Positions 34,574-43,161 of a stretch of DNA of 64,000 nucleotides are shown one piece after another (positions within the stretch are counted from its first letter, which is position 1; every line of letters starts with the position of its first letter). Below the pieces are notes generated by a model. It did not search any database. It was not told the DNA's origin and saw only the letters and a list, made by a program, of their open reading frames with translations. This stretch comes from DAISKN01 sp963716925 (GTDB taxonomy: Bacteria; Acidobacteriota; Vicinamibacteria; Marinacidobacterales; SMYC01), in the NCBI GenBank assembly GCA_963716925.1, contig CAVQUX010000024.1:186001-250000 (forward strand), written 5' to 3'. Both the position numbers and the translations under genes were made by a program.

Positions 34574-36189
34574 AGGGGCTCGCGGCGGGAGTAAGCCTCT
34601 TCGCCGCCGCCCTCGCGGCAGCTTCCGATCCGCCGTTCCGGGTCGTCGCCGATTTCGTCCCCTACCGAAACCACTCGAGCGCGGGGCGGGAGACGTCGAT
34701 TACCCACATGGTGGGGGCGGGAGTGTGCGTTCTCGATTTCGACGATGACGGCGCGTGGGACCTCTTCTTTCCCGACCGCTATCTGAAGGACTCCTCGAGC
34801 GGCAGCCGACTCTATCGCGGGAACGGAGCGGTCGCGTTCGACGATGTCACGGAGCGCGCCGGGATCGACGACCGGGGATGGTCCGCCGGCTGCGCCGTGG
34901 GCGACGTCGACAACGACGGGGACAGCGATCTCTACGTGACTCGACTCGGCCGGAACGCTCTCTTTCGCAACAACGGCGATGGGACGTTCGTCGAGGCGGC
35001 GTCTGGCGCGGAGCACGAATCCTGGAGCACCGGGGCCGCGTTCGGCGATCTGGATCTCGACGGACTTCTCGACCTGTACGTGTGCGCCTACATCGACGTA
35101 ACCGGCCTCGATCCCAGGGCCCGGTGCAACTACTTCGGAATCGAAGTCTTCTGCGGACCGAACGGCCTTCCCGGCGCCGCCGACGCGCTCTATCGAAACG
35201 AGGACGGCTCGCGGTTCCGGGACATGACGCCGGCAGTCCTCGAGTCGCCTCGCGGCCGCGGCTTCAGTGTTCTCCTCGTGGATCTCGACTCCGATCGTCT
35301 TCCCGAGATTCGCGTCGCCAACGACGCCAGCATGCAGTTCCTGTTCAAGAACCTCGGAGGATTTCGCTTCGAGGACGTCTCACTGGTCTCCGGCGCCGGC
35401 TACTCGGCCCTGGGGATGGAGCAGTCGGGAATGGGCTCGACCGCCGCCGACTATGACGCCGACGGCGACCTCGACCTCTATGTCACCAACTTCCAGCGGG
35501 ACTACAACACCCTCTTCCGAAACGACGGCGGACTGTCGTTCCAGGACGTCACCGCCGCCGCCGGTCTCGCCCTTCCGACACTTTCCCGCCTCGGCTGGGG
35601 TGCGTCTTTCCTCGACGTCGACAACGACGGGATCCTCGACCTCTTCGTAGCCAACGGCCATATCTATCCGGAGCTCGAGAAGCATCCGGAAATCGGAGAG
35701 CCCTTCCGTCAGCGCCCGCAGCTCTTCCTGGGCGATGGCGCGGGTCGGTTCGGCGAGGTCCTGCCCGCGAAGGACACGCCGCTTCGTCTGGGACGGGGTA
35801 CGGCGGTCGTCAATCTCGACGGGAGCGGCGCGCTCGACGTCATCGTGAACAACCTCGGCTCCGGCCCGGACCTCTATCGGGCCTCGATCCCCCCGGGAAA
35901 CTGGATTCGATTCCGTCTCGCGGGGACTTCCAGCAACCGCGACGGCCTCGGCGCCGTTGTCCGCATGGGCAGACAGCGCAGCGAGCTGCGCCTATCCGAT
36001 GGTTTCCTCGGAAGCAATGAGCCGCTCGTTCATTTCGGGCTTTCCCACGCAAAAACCGCGCCGCGCATCGAGGTGCAATGGCCTTCGGGCGCCGTCGATA
36101 TCTGCGAAAATCTTCCGGCGCTTCGGACTCATGTGATAAAGGAAGGTGTCGGTTGTCTTCCAGGAGGTTCCAGTGATGAACGGCCGTAG
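34570..36189 (+). CDS. FG-GAP/VCBS repeat protein with ASPIC/UnbV domain
   Basis: A 539-residue exported protein. A short signal peptide (GLAAGVSLFAAALAAAS) is followed by at least five calcium-loop repeats of the D-x-D-x-D-G type (DFDDDGAWDLFF, GDVDNDGDSDLYVTRLGR, DLDLDGLLDLYV, DYDADGDLDLYVTNFQRD, DVDNDGILDLFVANG), which form beta-propeller blades. The last 90 residues (WIRFRLAGTSSNRDGLGAVV, FGLSHAKTAPRIEVQWPSGA) are an ASPIC/UnbV module. Function unknown; probably surface exposed. The ATG overlaps the regulator stop (ATGA). Confidence 0.85.
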   Translation: MKGLAAGVSLFAAALAAASDPPFRVVADFVPYRNHSSAGRETSITHMVGAGVCVLDFDDDGAWDLFFPDRYLKDSSSGSRLYRGNGAVAFDDVTERAGIDDRGWSAGCAVGDVDNDGDSDLYVTRLGRNALFRNNGDGTFVEAASGAEHESWSTGAAFGDLDLDGLLDLYVCAYIDVTGLDPRARCNYFGIEVFCGPNGLPGAADALYRNEDGSRFRDMTPAVLESPRGRGFSVLLVDLDSDRLPEIRVANDASMQFLFKNLGGFRFEDVSLVSGAGYSALGMEQSGMGSTAADYDADGDLDLYVTNFQRDYNTLFRNDGGLSFQDVTAAAGLALPTLSRLGWGASFLDVDNDGILDLFVANGHIYPELEKHPEIGEPFRQRPQLFLGDGAGRFGEVLPAKDTPLRLGRGTAVVNLDGSGALDVIVNNLGSGPDLYRASIPPGNWIRFRLAGTSSNRDGLGAVVRMGRQRSELRLSDGFLGSNEPLVHFGLSHAKTAPRIEVQWPSGAVDICENLPALRTHVIKEGVGCLPGGSSDERP

Positions 36190-37561
36190 AGAGTTCTTGA
36201 AAGCTTCGGGGGCGGTCGCGCTCGGCGCCGCCGCCACTTCGTGCAAGCCAGAGGCGGAGTCCGCCCCTTCCGGTGCGTCGGCGGGCATGCTGGCTGCGAA
36301 CCCGCACCAGCCTCAGGCGGCGACCTACGATCGCCTCCCTCTCGAGTGGCACCAGGCCACGGTCAAGAGATTCCAGGAGAAGCTCCTGGAGAGGGGTCTC
36401 GACGGGGCTCTCGTCACCGACCCGTGGAACATCATCTACCTCACGGGACTCTTCTTCACGACGACCGAGCGACCGTTCGCCTGCTTCATCCCCGCCCGCG
36501 AGCTCCAGGTCCACTGGTTCTACCCCGGTCTCGACAAGGCGCTGGTCAAGGGGTGGTGGTTCACCGACGGCGATTACTACTACGACTTTCCCCACGCGGA
36601 GGGCGGATACCCCGATCAGGGAAAGGTCGTGACCGGGCCAGGGGTGGATCTCGTCGAATGGCAGCTCCGCGGCGTCGAGAAGCGCGGTTTCGGAGACAAG
36701 GGTATCGGCCTCTCCGAGTCTCCCTCGGCGAGAAAGCTCGAAAGGATGACGAACGTTCTCCCCAAGGCGCGTTTCGAGGAAGTGGGGGACGTCCTGATGA
36801 AGATGCGGCGGGTGAAGACGCCGGAGGAGCTCGCACTCTCCCAGCGGGCGTACAACTACTTCAGCCAGATCCATGCCTGGACCCGCGATTACATCCTCCA
36901 GCATGGAACCGATCTCACCGACTACGGGATCGCGAAAGCCGCCGAGGAGTTCGGGACCGATCTGGTGTTGAAAGACATAAAGCGCGACGGGCATCCTCAT
37001 ACCGCCGTCGGCATCTCGATCGGGATCGGCTGCCGCACGGGGGTGGGAAACGCCTATCCCCATCCCAACCAGTTCCACCACAACCGGGTCCAGAAGGGCG
37101 ACTCCCTCCAGGTCGCGGGGGTAGTCAAGATCGGAGGCTGCGGCGGCGAGCTTTATTCGCCCTATCAGGTAGCTCCTTGGAAACCGGACTGGGAGAAGAC
37201 CTGGGAGGTCATGGCACAGGGCTCGCGGATGCAGATCGAGCTTTCCAAGGCGGGAACCCCATGCCAGGAGATCGCGCGCGCCGTCCACGAGATGCAGCTA
37301 GCGAACGGAATGCAGGAGCTCCTCTACCAGCGCGTGGCCCATGGCGAAGGGATGGAAGGCCACCAGGAGCCCTACATCTCGCTCGGTGACGAGACCCTTC
37401 TCGAAGAAGGAATGACGTTCTCGATGGAGCCGGGCCTGTTTCATCCCGAGGCCGGCTACGGATACAACCCCTCCGACAACGTCGTCGTCGGCAAGGAGAC
37501 CGGCTGGGTCCAGGGAAGCGTCCCCAATCTGACGAAGGAATGGGCGCTCCTGAATCTTTGA
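36176..37561 (+). CDS. Tat-exported M24-fold (creatinase/Xaa-Pro peptidase-like) protein
   Basis: A 461-residue protein. The N-terminus NGRREFLKASGAVALGAAAT has a twin-arginine signal and then ATSC as a possible lipobox. Residues 60-180 are a creatinase-N-like domain and the remainder a pita-bread (M24) fold with VAHGEGMEGHQEPYISLG and MTFSMEPGLFHPEAGYGY (the conserved His and Glu). The two aspartates that normally bind metal are not seen: where GDxxxxDxG is expected the sequence is GDSLQVAGVVKIGG. It may thus be metal-free, like creatinase, or inactive. The ATG at 36176 overlaps the preceding gene by 14 bases. Confidence 0.75.
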   Translation: MNGRREFLKASGAVALGAAATSCKPEAESAPSGASAGMLAANPHQPQAATYDRLPLEWHQATVKRFQEKLLERGLDGALVTDPWNIIYLTGLFFTTTERPFACFIPARELQVHWFYPGLDKALVKGWWFTDGDYYYDFPHAEGGYPDQGKVVTGPGVDLVEWQLRGVEKRGFGDKGIGLSESPSARKLERMTNVLPKARFEEVGDVLMKMRRVKTPEELALSQRAYNYFSQIHAWTRDYILQHGTDLTDYGIAKAAEEFGTDLVLKDIKRDGHPHTAVGISIGIGCRTGVGNAYPHPNQFHHNRVQKGDSLQVAGVVKIGGCGGELYSPYQVAPWKPDWEKTWEVMAQGSRMQIELSKAGTPCQEIARAVHEMQLANGMQELLYQRVAHGEGMEGHQEPYISLGDETLLEEGMTFSMEPGLFHPEAGYGYNPSDNVVVGKETGWVQGSVPNLTKEWALLNL

Positions 37562-37825
37562 AGCGCCCGGTTCTGTCTCGTCGCCTTCTGTGCCGCGGGC
37601 ACGCCTCCCACGTCGGCCAGGGACAGGCTCCATCACCTGTACGCTGAGTCCTGGGAGTTCGAGAACCGGCAGATCCCCGGCTCGCCACGACCGTAGGACG
37701 CACGGACCCCAGCCACTCCTGCGCTCCGTTACCCTCGAGGACGAAGCGCAAAGAGCGTCAGGGTCCATGTAGCCGGCGTTCTCCGCGGTTCCGGCCCACG
37801 CTTCTGGATCCTCGTTATCGGAGAA
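37562..37825. other. Intergenic stretch with no recognised gene
   Basis: Between the M24-like gene and the control region of the ABC operon no ORF with convincing composition or family motif was found on either strand. Minus-strand frames here are shadows rich in Arg, Ser and Pro. Confidence 0.5.
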
Positions 37826-37851
37826 ACACTTCACAAAAACACTTGACAAAA
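37826..37851. repeat. Tandem 13-base direct repeat
   Basis: ACACTTCACAAAA is followed directly by ACACTTGACAAAA, one mismatch. The second copy contains TTGACA (37843-37848), a perfect -35 hexamer. The repeats lie upstream of the YtrA-type regulator operator. Confidence 0.7.
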
Positions 37852-37855
37852 GGGC

Positions 37856-37879
37856 ACTGTCCTACCATCCTATGACAGT
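37856..37879. promoter_or_regulatory. Palindromic operator of the YtrA-type regulator
   Basis: A 24-bp inverted repeat: ACTGTCCTA, six bases, TATGACAGT; eight of nine positions pair between the arms. It lies 8-15 bases downstream of TTGACA and 12 bases before the ATG at 37891, so a bound dimer would cover the promoter. GntR/YtrA regulators bind such symmetrical sites and repress their own ABC operons. Confidence 0.7.
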
Positions 37880-37890
37880 AGGGCGCACTT

Positions 37891-38292
37891 ATGTGGATCG
37901 AGCTGAGCTTCAAGGCGGGCAAGCCCGCGTACCTGCAGATCGTCGATCAGGTCAAGTACCAGACGGCATCCGGTGCACTTCGGCCCGGCGAGGCGCTTCC
38001 TTCGATCCGGACGCTCGCCGAGACGCTCTCGGTCAACCGCAACACGGTGGCCAAGGCCTACACCGAGCTGGAGCACGAAGGGGTGGTCGAGACGCAGCCG
38101 GGACGGGGCGCGTTCGTCTCCGGGCAGCGCTCCCCGTTCGGCCGGCGGACCCGGAACGGCATCCTCACCGAGGCGGTCGACGCCGCCATCGTCCAGGCTC
38201 ATCACTTCCAGGTGTCGCGTGAGGATTTTCAGGCGCTGGTTTCGGAAAGACTGGACGCCTTCGAGAGAAAGCGAGGTCGAAGCGGTGGCTGA
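37891..38292 (+). CDS. GntR-family regulator, YtrA subfamily
   Basis: A 133-residue regulator with an N-terminal winged helix (KPAYLQIVDQVKYQTASGAL, PSIRTLAETLSVNRNTVAKA, YTELEHEGVVETQPGRGAFV) and a short C-terminal helical tail, the hallmark of the YtrA subfamily. These regulators control adjacent ABC transporters. The stop overlaps the start of the ABC ATPase gene by 8 bases. The operator at 37856-37879 supports autoregulation. Confidence 0.9.
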   Translation: MWIELSFKAGKPAYLQIVDQVKYQTASGALRPGEALPSIRTLAETLSVNRNTVAKAYTELEHEGVVETQPGRGAFVSGQRSPFGRRTRNGILTEAVDAAIVQAHHFQVSREDFQALVSERLDAFERKRGRSGG

Positions 38293-39193
38293 GCAGGAGA
38301 ACGCCGTCGAGGTCCGGGATCTGGTGAGGAGCTACGGCAAGACCGATGCGGTGGATGGATTGAGCTTCAGGGTCCGAGCCGGTCGCTGCTACGGTCTCTT
38401 CGGCCGGAACGGCGCGGGGAAAACCACCACCCTGAAGTGCCTGCTGAACCACCTCCGTCCCGGGAGCGGATTGGTTCGGATGTTCGGAATGGATCCCGCC
38501 CGGGAGGAGGTTGCCGTCAAGGCGCGCCTTTCGTACGTTCCGGAATCCGTCGCCTTCTACCCCTTCATGACGGTGCGGGAGACCCTCGATTACACCGCCT
38601 CCTTCCGCGACCACTGGAACCGGGAGGTCGAAGCGGACCTCTTGAAGCGGTTCGATCTGGATGCCGCCCGAAAGGTCGACACGCTGTCGAAGGGAATGAA
38701 GGCGCAGCTCGCTCTGGTGTGCGCCGTGGCCCCGGAGCCCGAGCTCCTTCTGCTCGACGAGCCCACTTCCGGGCTCGACCCGGTGGTGCGCCGGGATTTC
38801 TTGCGGGCGGTGATCGGCGCTTACCTCGAGGGCGCGCCCGGGCGCCGGACGGTGCTGGTGTCGACCCATCTGATTTCGGAGTTCGAAGGCCTCATCGACG
38901 AGTTCACCGTCGTCGAACGTGGCCGCGATCGTCTGACGCTCGAAGCCGAGCGGGCGCGGGACCGCTTCAAGCGCATTCGGCTTCGTTTCCCTGGCCCGCC
39001 CCCGCCGATTCAGGAGCCGGAGGTGAGCCGCGTCAACGGAGCAGGCCGCGAGGTCGAGCTCATCGCCTCCGAGTATTCCGAGGATCTCCGCTCCCGGCTG
39101 GAGGGGCTCGGGCCCGAGTGGATGGAGGTGGAGAACCTCTCGCTCGAGGAGATTTTCATCGCCGTCGCCGGCGGGGAGAAGAAGCCCGCATGA
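38285..39193 (+). CDS. ABC transporter ATP-binding protein
   Basis: A 302-residue ATPase subunit. Walker A is GRNGAGKTT (about residues 39-47), the signature motif is degenerate (LSKGMKAQLAL, about 134), Walker B is LLLLDEPTSGLDP (about 153-165) and the switch His is in VLVSTHL. The start GTG 38285 overlaps the regulator gene. The C-terminal 70 residues (FKRIRLRFPGPPPPIQEPEV and following) are an accessory domain. Together with the permease it forms an exporter of the YtrB/EcsA kind for an unknown substrate. Confidence 0.9.
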   Translation: MAEQENAVEVRDLVRSYGKTDAVDGLSFRVRAGRCYGLFGRNGAGKTTTLKCLLNHLRPGSGLVRMFGMDPAREEVAVKARLSYVPESVAFYPFMTVRETLDYTASFRDHWNREVEADLLKRFDLDAARKVDTLSKGMKAQLALVCAVAPEPELLLLDEPTSGLDPVVRRDFLRAVIGAYLEGAPGRRTVLVSTHLISEFEGLIDEFTVVERGRDRLTLEAERARDRFKRIRLRFPGPPPPIQEPEVSRVNGAGREVELIASEYSEDLRSRLEGLGPEWMEVENLSLEEIFIAVAGGEKKPA

Positions 39194-40617
39194 GGACGCG
39201 GCTGGTCAAGGAAATCCGGCACCTCGCCCCGGGGCCGGCGGCTGGCATCGTCCTTCTCTTCGGCGTTCCCCCCATCCTCGGCACCGAACAGCTGCTCGTG
39301 GAATTCTATCTCCTGTACCTCACTCTGGCGGTCTTTGCGCCGGCCGCCCGGCTCTTTGGCGCGGAGTTCGATCACGGGACGCTCGAGCGGTTGCTCTCGC
39401 AGCCGATCTCCCGCCGGCAGATCTGGCGGGAGAAGATGGGTGCGCTGGCCCTCGTGATCGCGGTTTCGTTTCTCGCTCTCCAACTCGCCCGCCGACTGTT
39501 CCTCGGCTCGGGCCCTTCGGCGGTCGATCTCGTGGTGTGTCTGGCGGCGTTCAGCGGCGGGCCGCTCGTCTCGCTCTACCTTCGCGAGTCGTTCCTCGCT
39601 CTCTGGGGCTCGATGAGCCTGCCGGCGGTCCCGATCTGGGTCTGGCTGATCCCGATCTACCTTACCCGTGGCGACGTCGACGTGGGGTTCCTCTGGGTGC
39701 ACGTCGCACCGATGATCCCGTACATCGTCATCGCCTACGTCGTCGCTCGCCGCCATTTTTTGACCCTCGAGCTGGACCAGGCCCGGACCCGAAGACTCGA
39801 TGTCTCCGGCTTGCTCCACGTGAAGTCTCCTTCCACGTCCGGTCCGACCGCTCGGCTCCTTCTCAAGGAGCTTCAGATCCAGGGAGCGAACCTTCTGGTG
39901 CTGCCGGTGTTTCTCGTCGTGTGGGGTGTGGCTTACGGACTGGCCCTCGCCGGGTGGCCCGGACCCGGCGAACCCGGTGAGTGGTTGTCGATCGTTGGGG
40001 CCTTCCCCCCGATGCGGGCGGGAATGGTGATTTTCCTCTTTCCGCTCCTCGTCGGCGCAACCGCGGTGGCCGCCGAGCGCCAGATGGGCCTCACCGGGTG
40101 GCATTCGAGCCTCCCGGTGTCTCGGGCCCGCCAATGGTGGGTCAAGGTCCTGGTGGTGATGGGCCTTTCCGTCGCGGGCGGCGGCGCTCTCGGAGGCTAC
40201 CTGGATCGGTTGCTCTTCAACCTGCTGGAGGCGCGGGGGGTGTCGTGGACTCCGCTCCCCGCGACGGTGATCTGGCTCTCGATTTTCTCCGCGGCGACCG
40301 GTATGTACGCCTCCTCGCGGGCTCGAGAACCGTTTCGCGCTCTGATGGGAGGAGTGGCCTTGTTTCTCTTGCCGCTCGTGCCCACGACGTTTCCTGCCGC
40401 CCTTCAGATCCGGGGCGCCGGCCTTGGGCGTTTCTTCTTCCCCGAGCTGCCGGAGGCCGGTTTGTACCTGGGCTTAGCACTTCCCACTCTGGCCCTTTTG
40501 GTGTTTGCGTTCCAGAACTTCCGGCCCGAGCCCTGGCTCTGGGAGAAGAGCGGAGGGCGAGCTTTGCAGTGGGTGGTTCTCGCGGCGCTCCTTATCGGGA
40601 CCGGCTTCTGGTACTGA
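39190..40617 (+). CDS. ABC-2 type permease
   Basis: A 475-residue integral membrane protein with about twelve hydrophobic segments in two halves of six, for example AAGIVLLFGVPPILG, FYLLYLTLAVFAPAARLFGA and MGLSVAGGGALGGYLDRL. FDHGTLERLLSQPISRRQIW is the cytoplasmic coupling-helix region seen in ABC-2 permeases. Its ATG overlaps the ATPase stop (ATGA). Substrate unknown; the operon is typical of YtrA-controlled transporters, some of which respond to cell-envelope antibiotics. Confidence 0.88.
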   Translation: MRTRLVKEIRHLAPGPAAGIVLLFGVPPILGTEQLLVEFYLLYLTLAVFAPAARLFGAEFDHGTLERLLSQPISRRQIWREKMGALALVIAVSFLALQLARRLFLGSGPSAVDLVVCLAAFSGGPLVSLYLRESFLALWGSMSLPAVPIWVWLIPIYLTRGDVDVGFLWVHVAPMIPYIVIAYVVARRHFLTLELDQARTRRLDVSGLLHVKSPSTSGPTARLLLKELQIQGANLLVLPVFLVVWGVAYGLALAGWPGPGEPGEWLSIVGAFPPMRAGMVIFLFPLLVGATAVAAERQMGLTGWHSSLPVSRARQWWVKVLVVMGLSVAGGGALGGYLDRLLFNLLEARGVSWTPLPATVIWLSIFSAATGMYASSRAREPFRALMGGVALFLLPLVPTTFPAALQIRGAGLGRFFFPELPEAGLYLGLALPTLALLVFAFQNFRPEPWLWEKSGGRALQWVVLAALLIGTGFWY

Positions 40618-40727
40618 CCTTCAGCCGGTGCAAGCCACTTACCGGCCTGCCCGGACCGAGTCGACGCCCGTGGCGCGTCCGGTCGAGAGCGGAGCGGCCG
40701 GGCGGACCGTGCTACCCTTCCCCGAGC

Positions 40728-41747
40728 ATGATCGCGTACGGAGACTACCCCGCAAACGTCGTCGAGGACGTGGTGCGCGTCCGCCGCCGACTTCAGGCTT
40801 CGACGCTTCCACCGAAGTCCACGGACTCGAACCTCATCGTCGGCTCGTGGAACATCCGGGCCTTCGGCGCGCTCCATCGCGCGTTCCTCGAGAACCCCGG
40901 GAGTCCCAAGCGAAACCTTCGCGCCCTCGCCATCGTTGCCGAGGTCGTGAAGAGGTTGGACGTCGTGGCCATCCAGGAGCTCAAGCGGGAGACGGAGGCG
41001 GTGCGCGTGCTCCTGGAGGACTTCCTGGGACCCGAGTGGGACCTCCTGATGACCGACGTCACGACCGGCGCCGCGGGCAACACGGAGCGTCTGGGCTTCC
41101 TCTTCGACCGGCGCCGCGTTCGCCCCTCCGGGCTCGCGGGGGAGGTGGTGCTTCCCGAGACCGATCTGGGAGAGCCGGCGGATCAGTTCGATCGGACCCC
41201 CTACATCGTGGGATTCGAGGCGGGCGGCGAGCGGTTCTCGCTCGTCACCGCGCACATCAAGTTCGGCGACATCCCGGAGGACCGCCTTCCCGAGATCCGC
41301 GAGCTCTCCCGCTTCGTCGCGAAAGAGCTTCGCGCCCGCGCCCGGATCAACGACCGGGAGATCGGAAGCCTCATCGTCCTCGGGGATTTCAACATCGACC
41401 GTCGTGGCGACAACCCGCTGTTCCAGGCCTTCATCGCGGAGGGGCTGATCGTGCCCGAGGCACTCCGCGACTTGAGGACCTCCATCGGAACCGTGCCGAA
41501 ACATTACGACCAGATCGCCTGGTTCATGGGCGACGACATGCGCCTCTCGTTTCGAGGCAAGGCTGGCGTCGTGGATTTCGCAGGCGCCATCTTCCGCGAG
41601 CTTTCGCCCCTCGAAATGAGCTTCCGGGTCTCCGATCACTTCCCGCTCTGGGCCGAGTTCGACATCGACAAGAGCCCGGGGAAGCTCGCGAGCGTGCTCG
41701 GCGTCGATCCCAACGCCCCCGACCCCTTCGCCGGAGTTCCCGATTAG
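40728..41747 (+). CDS. Endonuclease/exonuclease/phosphatase family protein
   Basis: A 339-residue EEP-fold protein. Motifs: VGSWNIRAFG near residue 38, VVAIQELKRE near 78 (the metal-binding Glu), VTAHIKFGD near 180, LIVLGDFNIDRRGD near 215 (Asp and Asn) and VSDHFPLWAEF near 300 (catalytic Asp-His). The fold covers DNases, sphingomyelinases and inositol phosphatases; which one is not clear. No signal peptide, so probably intracellular. The ATG at 40728 is preceded by TACCCT nine bases upstream and no ribosome-binding site. Confidence 0.85.
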   Translation: MIAYGDYPANVVEDVVRVRRRLQASTLPPKSTDSNLIVGSWNIRAFGALHRAFLENPGSPKRNLRALAIVAEVVKRLDVVAIQELKRETEAVRVLLEDFLGPEWDLLMTDVTTGAAGNTERLGFLFDRRRVRPSGLAGEVVLPETDLGEPADQFDRTPYIVGFEAGGERFSLVTAHIKFGDIPEDRLPEIRELSRFVAKELRARARINDREIGSLIVLGDFNIDRRGDNPLFQAFIAEGLIVPEALRDLRTSIGTVPKHYDQIAWFMGDDMRLSFRGKAGVVDFAGAIFRELSPLEMSFRVSDHFPLWAEFDIDKSPGKLASVLGVDPNAPDPFAGVPD

Positions 41748-41852
41748 TCCGGAGCGCTTTTCGCCATTCCGGTCCCGTTCGCTCATGGGCTCTCCTGGAA
41801 GAATTCCTCGAGCTGTGGGAGGATGCGACGCGCGACTGAGCGGGAGGATTCA

Positions 41853-43127
41853 ATGACACCACAGAACTGGGTCCTGGGCCTCGCGGCCCTGATTGCGGGT
41901 GTGCCGGCGGCGGAGAGCGGACAGGGGGCCGTGCGTTCCGCGCTCGCGGGCTACGTCTTCGAGAAGATCGCGGACACGAGCACCTCGATCCCGGGCGGGA
42001 CGGGCACGTTCGAGAAGCTGGGCGTGCCGTCGATCGGCGGCGGGACCATCGCGTTCCGCGGCGACGGGTTGGACGGACAGCAAGGCGTCTACGCCTGGAC
42101 GGACGGCGTCCTGCGCCGGATCGCTGACCGCAACACGCCCGTGCCCGGCGCCAGCGGGACCTTCACCCGGTTCGAGAATCCTGACTTCGACGGGGAGGTC
42201 TCGGTATCCTCCGAAGGCACGGTTGCGTTCGCCGCCGGGTTCCCTCTCGAGCGCGGCGTGTACACGAACGCCACGGGGCCGCTCACGGCCCTGGTCGAAC
42301 CCAACTCTCCCGTGCCGGGACGCCCCCTCGGCGTCTTCGAGAACATCTTCTTCATCGCCCACGACGGAGGGCAGGTCGCCTTCAGCGCAATCAGCACCGA
42401 CTTCCACCAGGGAGTCTACCTCGCGGACGAGACCTCGATATCGCTGGTGGCGGACCAGACCACGCCGATTCCCGGAGGCAAGGGAACGTTCACGGACTTC
42501 GGCCTCAGCAGCAGTTCAGGCGCGCCGTCGCTGAGCGCGGGCGACGTGGTGTTCGTCTCCAGGGGCGATCTCGATGATGCGGGGCGCCGACAGTCCGGCG
42601 TCTACGGCCTGCTCGGCGGCACGCTCGTCGTGATCGCCGACGAGAACACGCGCGTGCCCGGCGGGGCCGGTGCGAAGTTCTCCCCGTTCGGGGCGCCCGC
42701 CGACATCCACCAGGGGACGGTCGTGTTCGAAAACGGCAACGACGGAGGCATCTTCCGGGCCGCCGCCGGCAGCCTGGAGAAGGTGGCGGACCGACGGACG
42801 CGGATGCCGGGGTCCCCGTTCCGGTTCAGCGCCTTCGGTCCCCCCGCGGTGGATCACGGCGCGGTCGCCTTCGGCGGCCAGTTCCATTTCTACTACCCTC
42901 CGGACAACCCGTACGCGATCCAGATCGTTCTGCGCGTAGGACTCTACAGCGACCTCTTCGGCGCGCTCGACGTCGTGGCGGACTCTTCGCGCGCCTCGCG
43001 CCCGTCGCGCCAGCGCTTCAAGGCGGTGCGAAGCGGAACCGAAGCGTTGAGCGACGGCCGGTTCGTCTTCCGCCTCACCCTCAGGGACGATGCGGAGGTC
43101 ATCTACCTGGCGCGCCCGGTCGAATAA
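41853..43127 (+). CDS. Secreted protein with six tandem repeats
   Basis: A 424-residue exported protein. GGAGG before ATG 41853 and a signal peptide (NWVLGLAALIAGVPAA) set the start. It is built of six imperfect units of about 45-65 residues, each with the pattern (L/F)xxIADxxTxxPGGxGTFxxFG..., then a glycine-rich VAF segment (for example KIADTSTSIPGGTGTFEKLG, RIADRNTPVPGASGTFTRFE, LVADQTTPIPGGKGTFTDFG, VIADENTRVPGGAGAKFSPF). Six such blades suggest a six-bladed beta-propeller. No enzymatic motif is visible. Confidence 0.75.
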   Translation: MTPQNWVLGLAALIAGVPAAESGQGAVRSALAGYVFEKIADTSTSIPGGTGTFEKLGVPSIGGGTIAFRGDGLDGQQGVYAWTDGVLRRIADRNTPVPGASGTFTRFENPDFDGEVSVSSEGTVAFAAGFPLERGVYTNATGPLTALVEPNSPVPGRPLGVFENIFFIAHDGGQVAFSAISTDFHQGVYLADETSISLVADQTTPIPGGKGTFTDFGLSSSSGAPSLSAGDVVFVSRGDLDDAGRRQSGVYGLLGGTLVVIADENTRVPGGAGAKFSPFGAPADIHQGTVVFENGNDGGIFRAAAGSLEKVADRRTRMPGSPFRFSAFGPPAVDHGAVAFGGQFHFYYPPDNPYAIQIVLRVGLYSDLFGALDVVADSSRASRPSRQRFKAVRSGTEALSDGRFVFRLTLRDDAEVIYLARPVE

Positions 43128-43161
43128 TCCGCGGTCGGAACGCTCCGGCGAGCGGAGCTTT

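Noticed and set aside
37298..37849. Minus-strand gene in the gap before the ABC operon
   Set aside because: The frame overlaps the 3' part of the M24-like gene, has no recognisable motif and its composition is that of a shadow frame.
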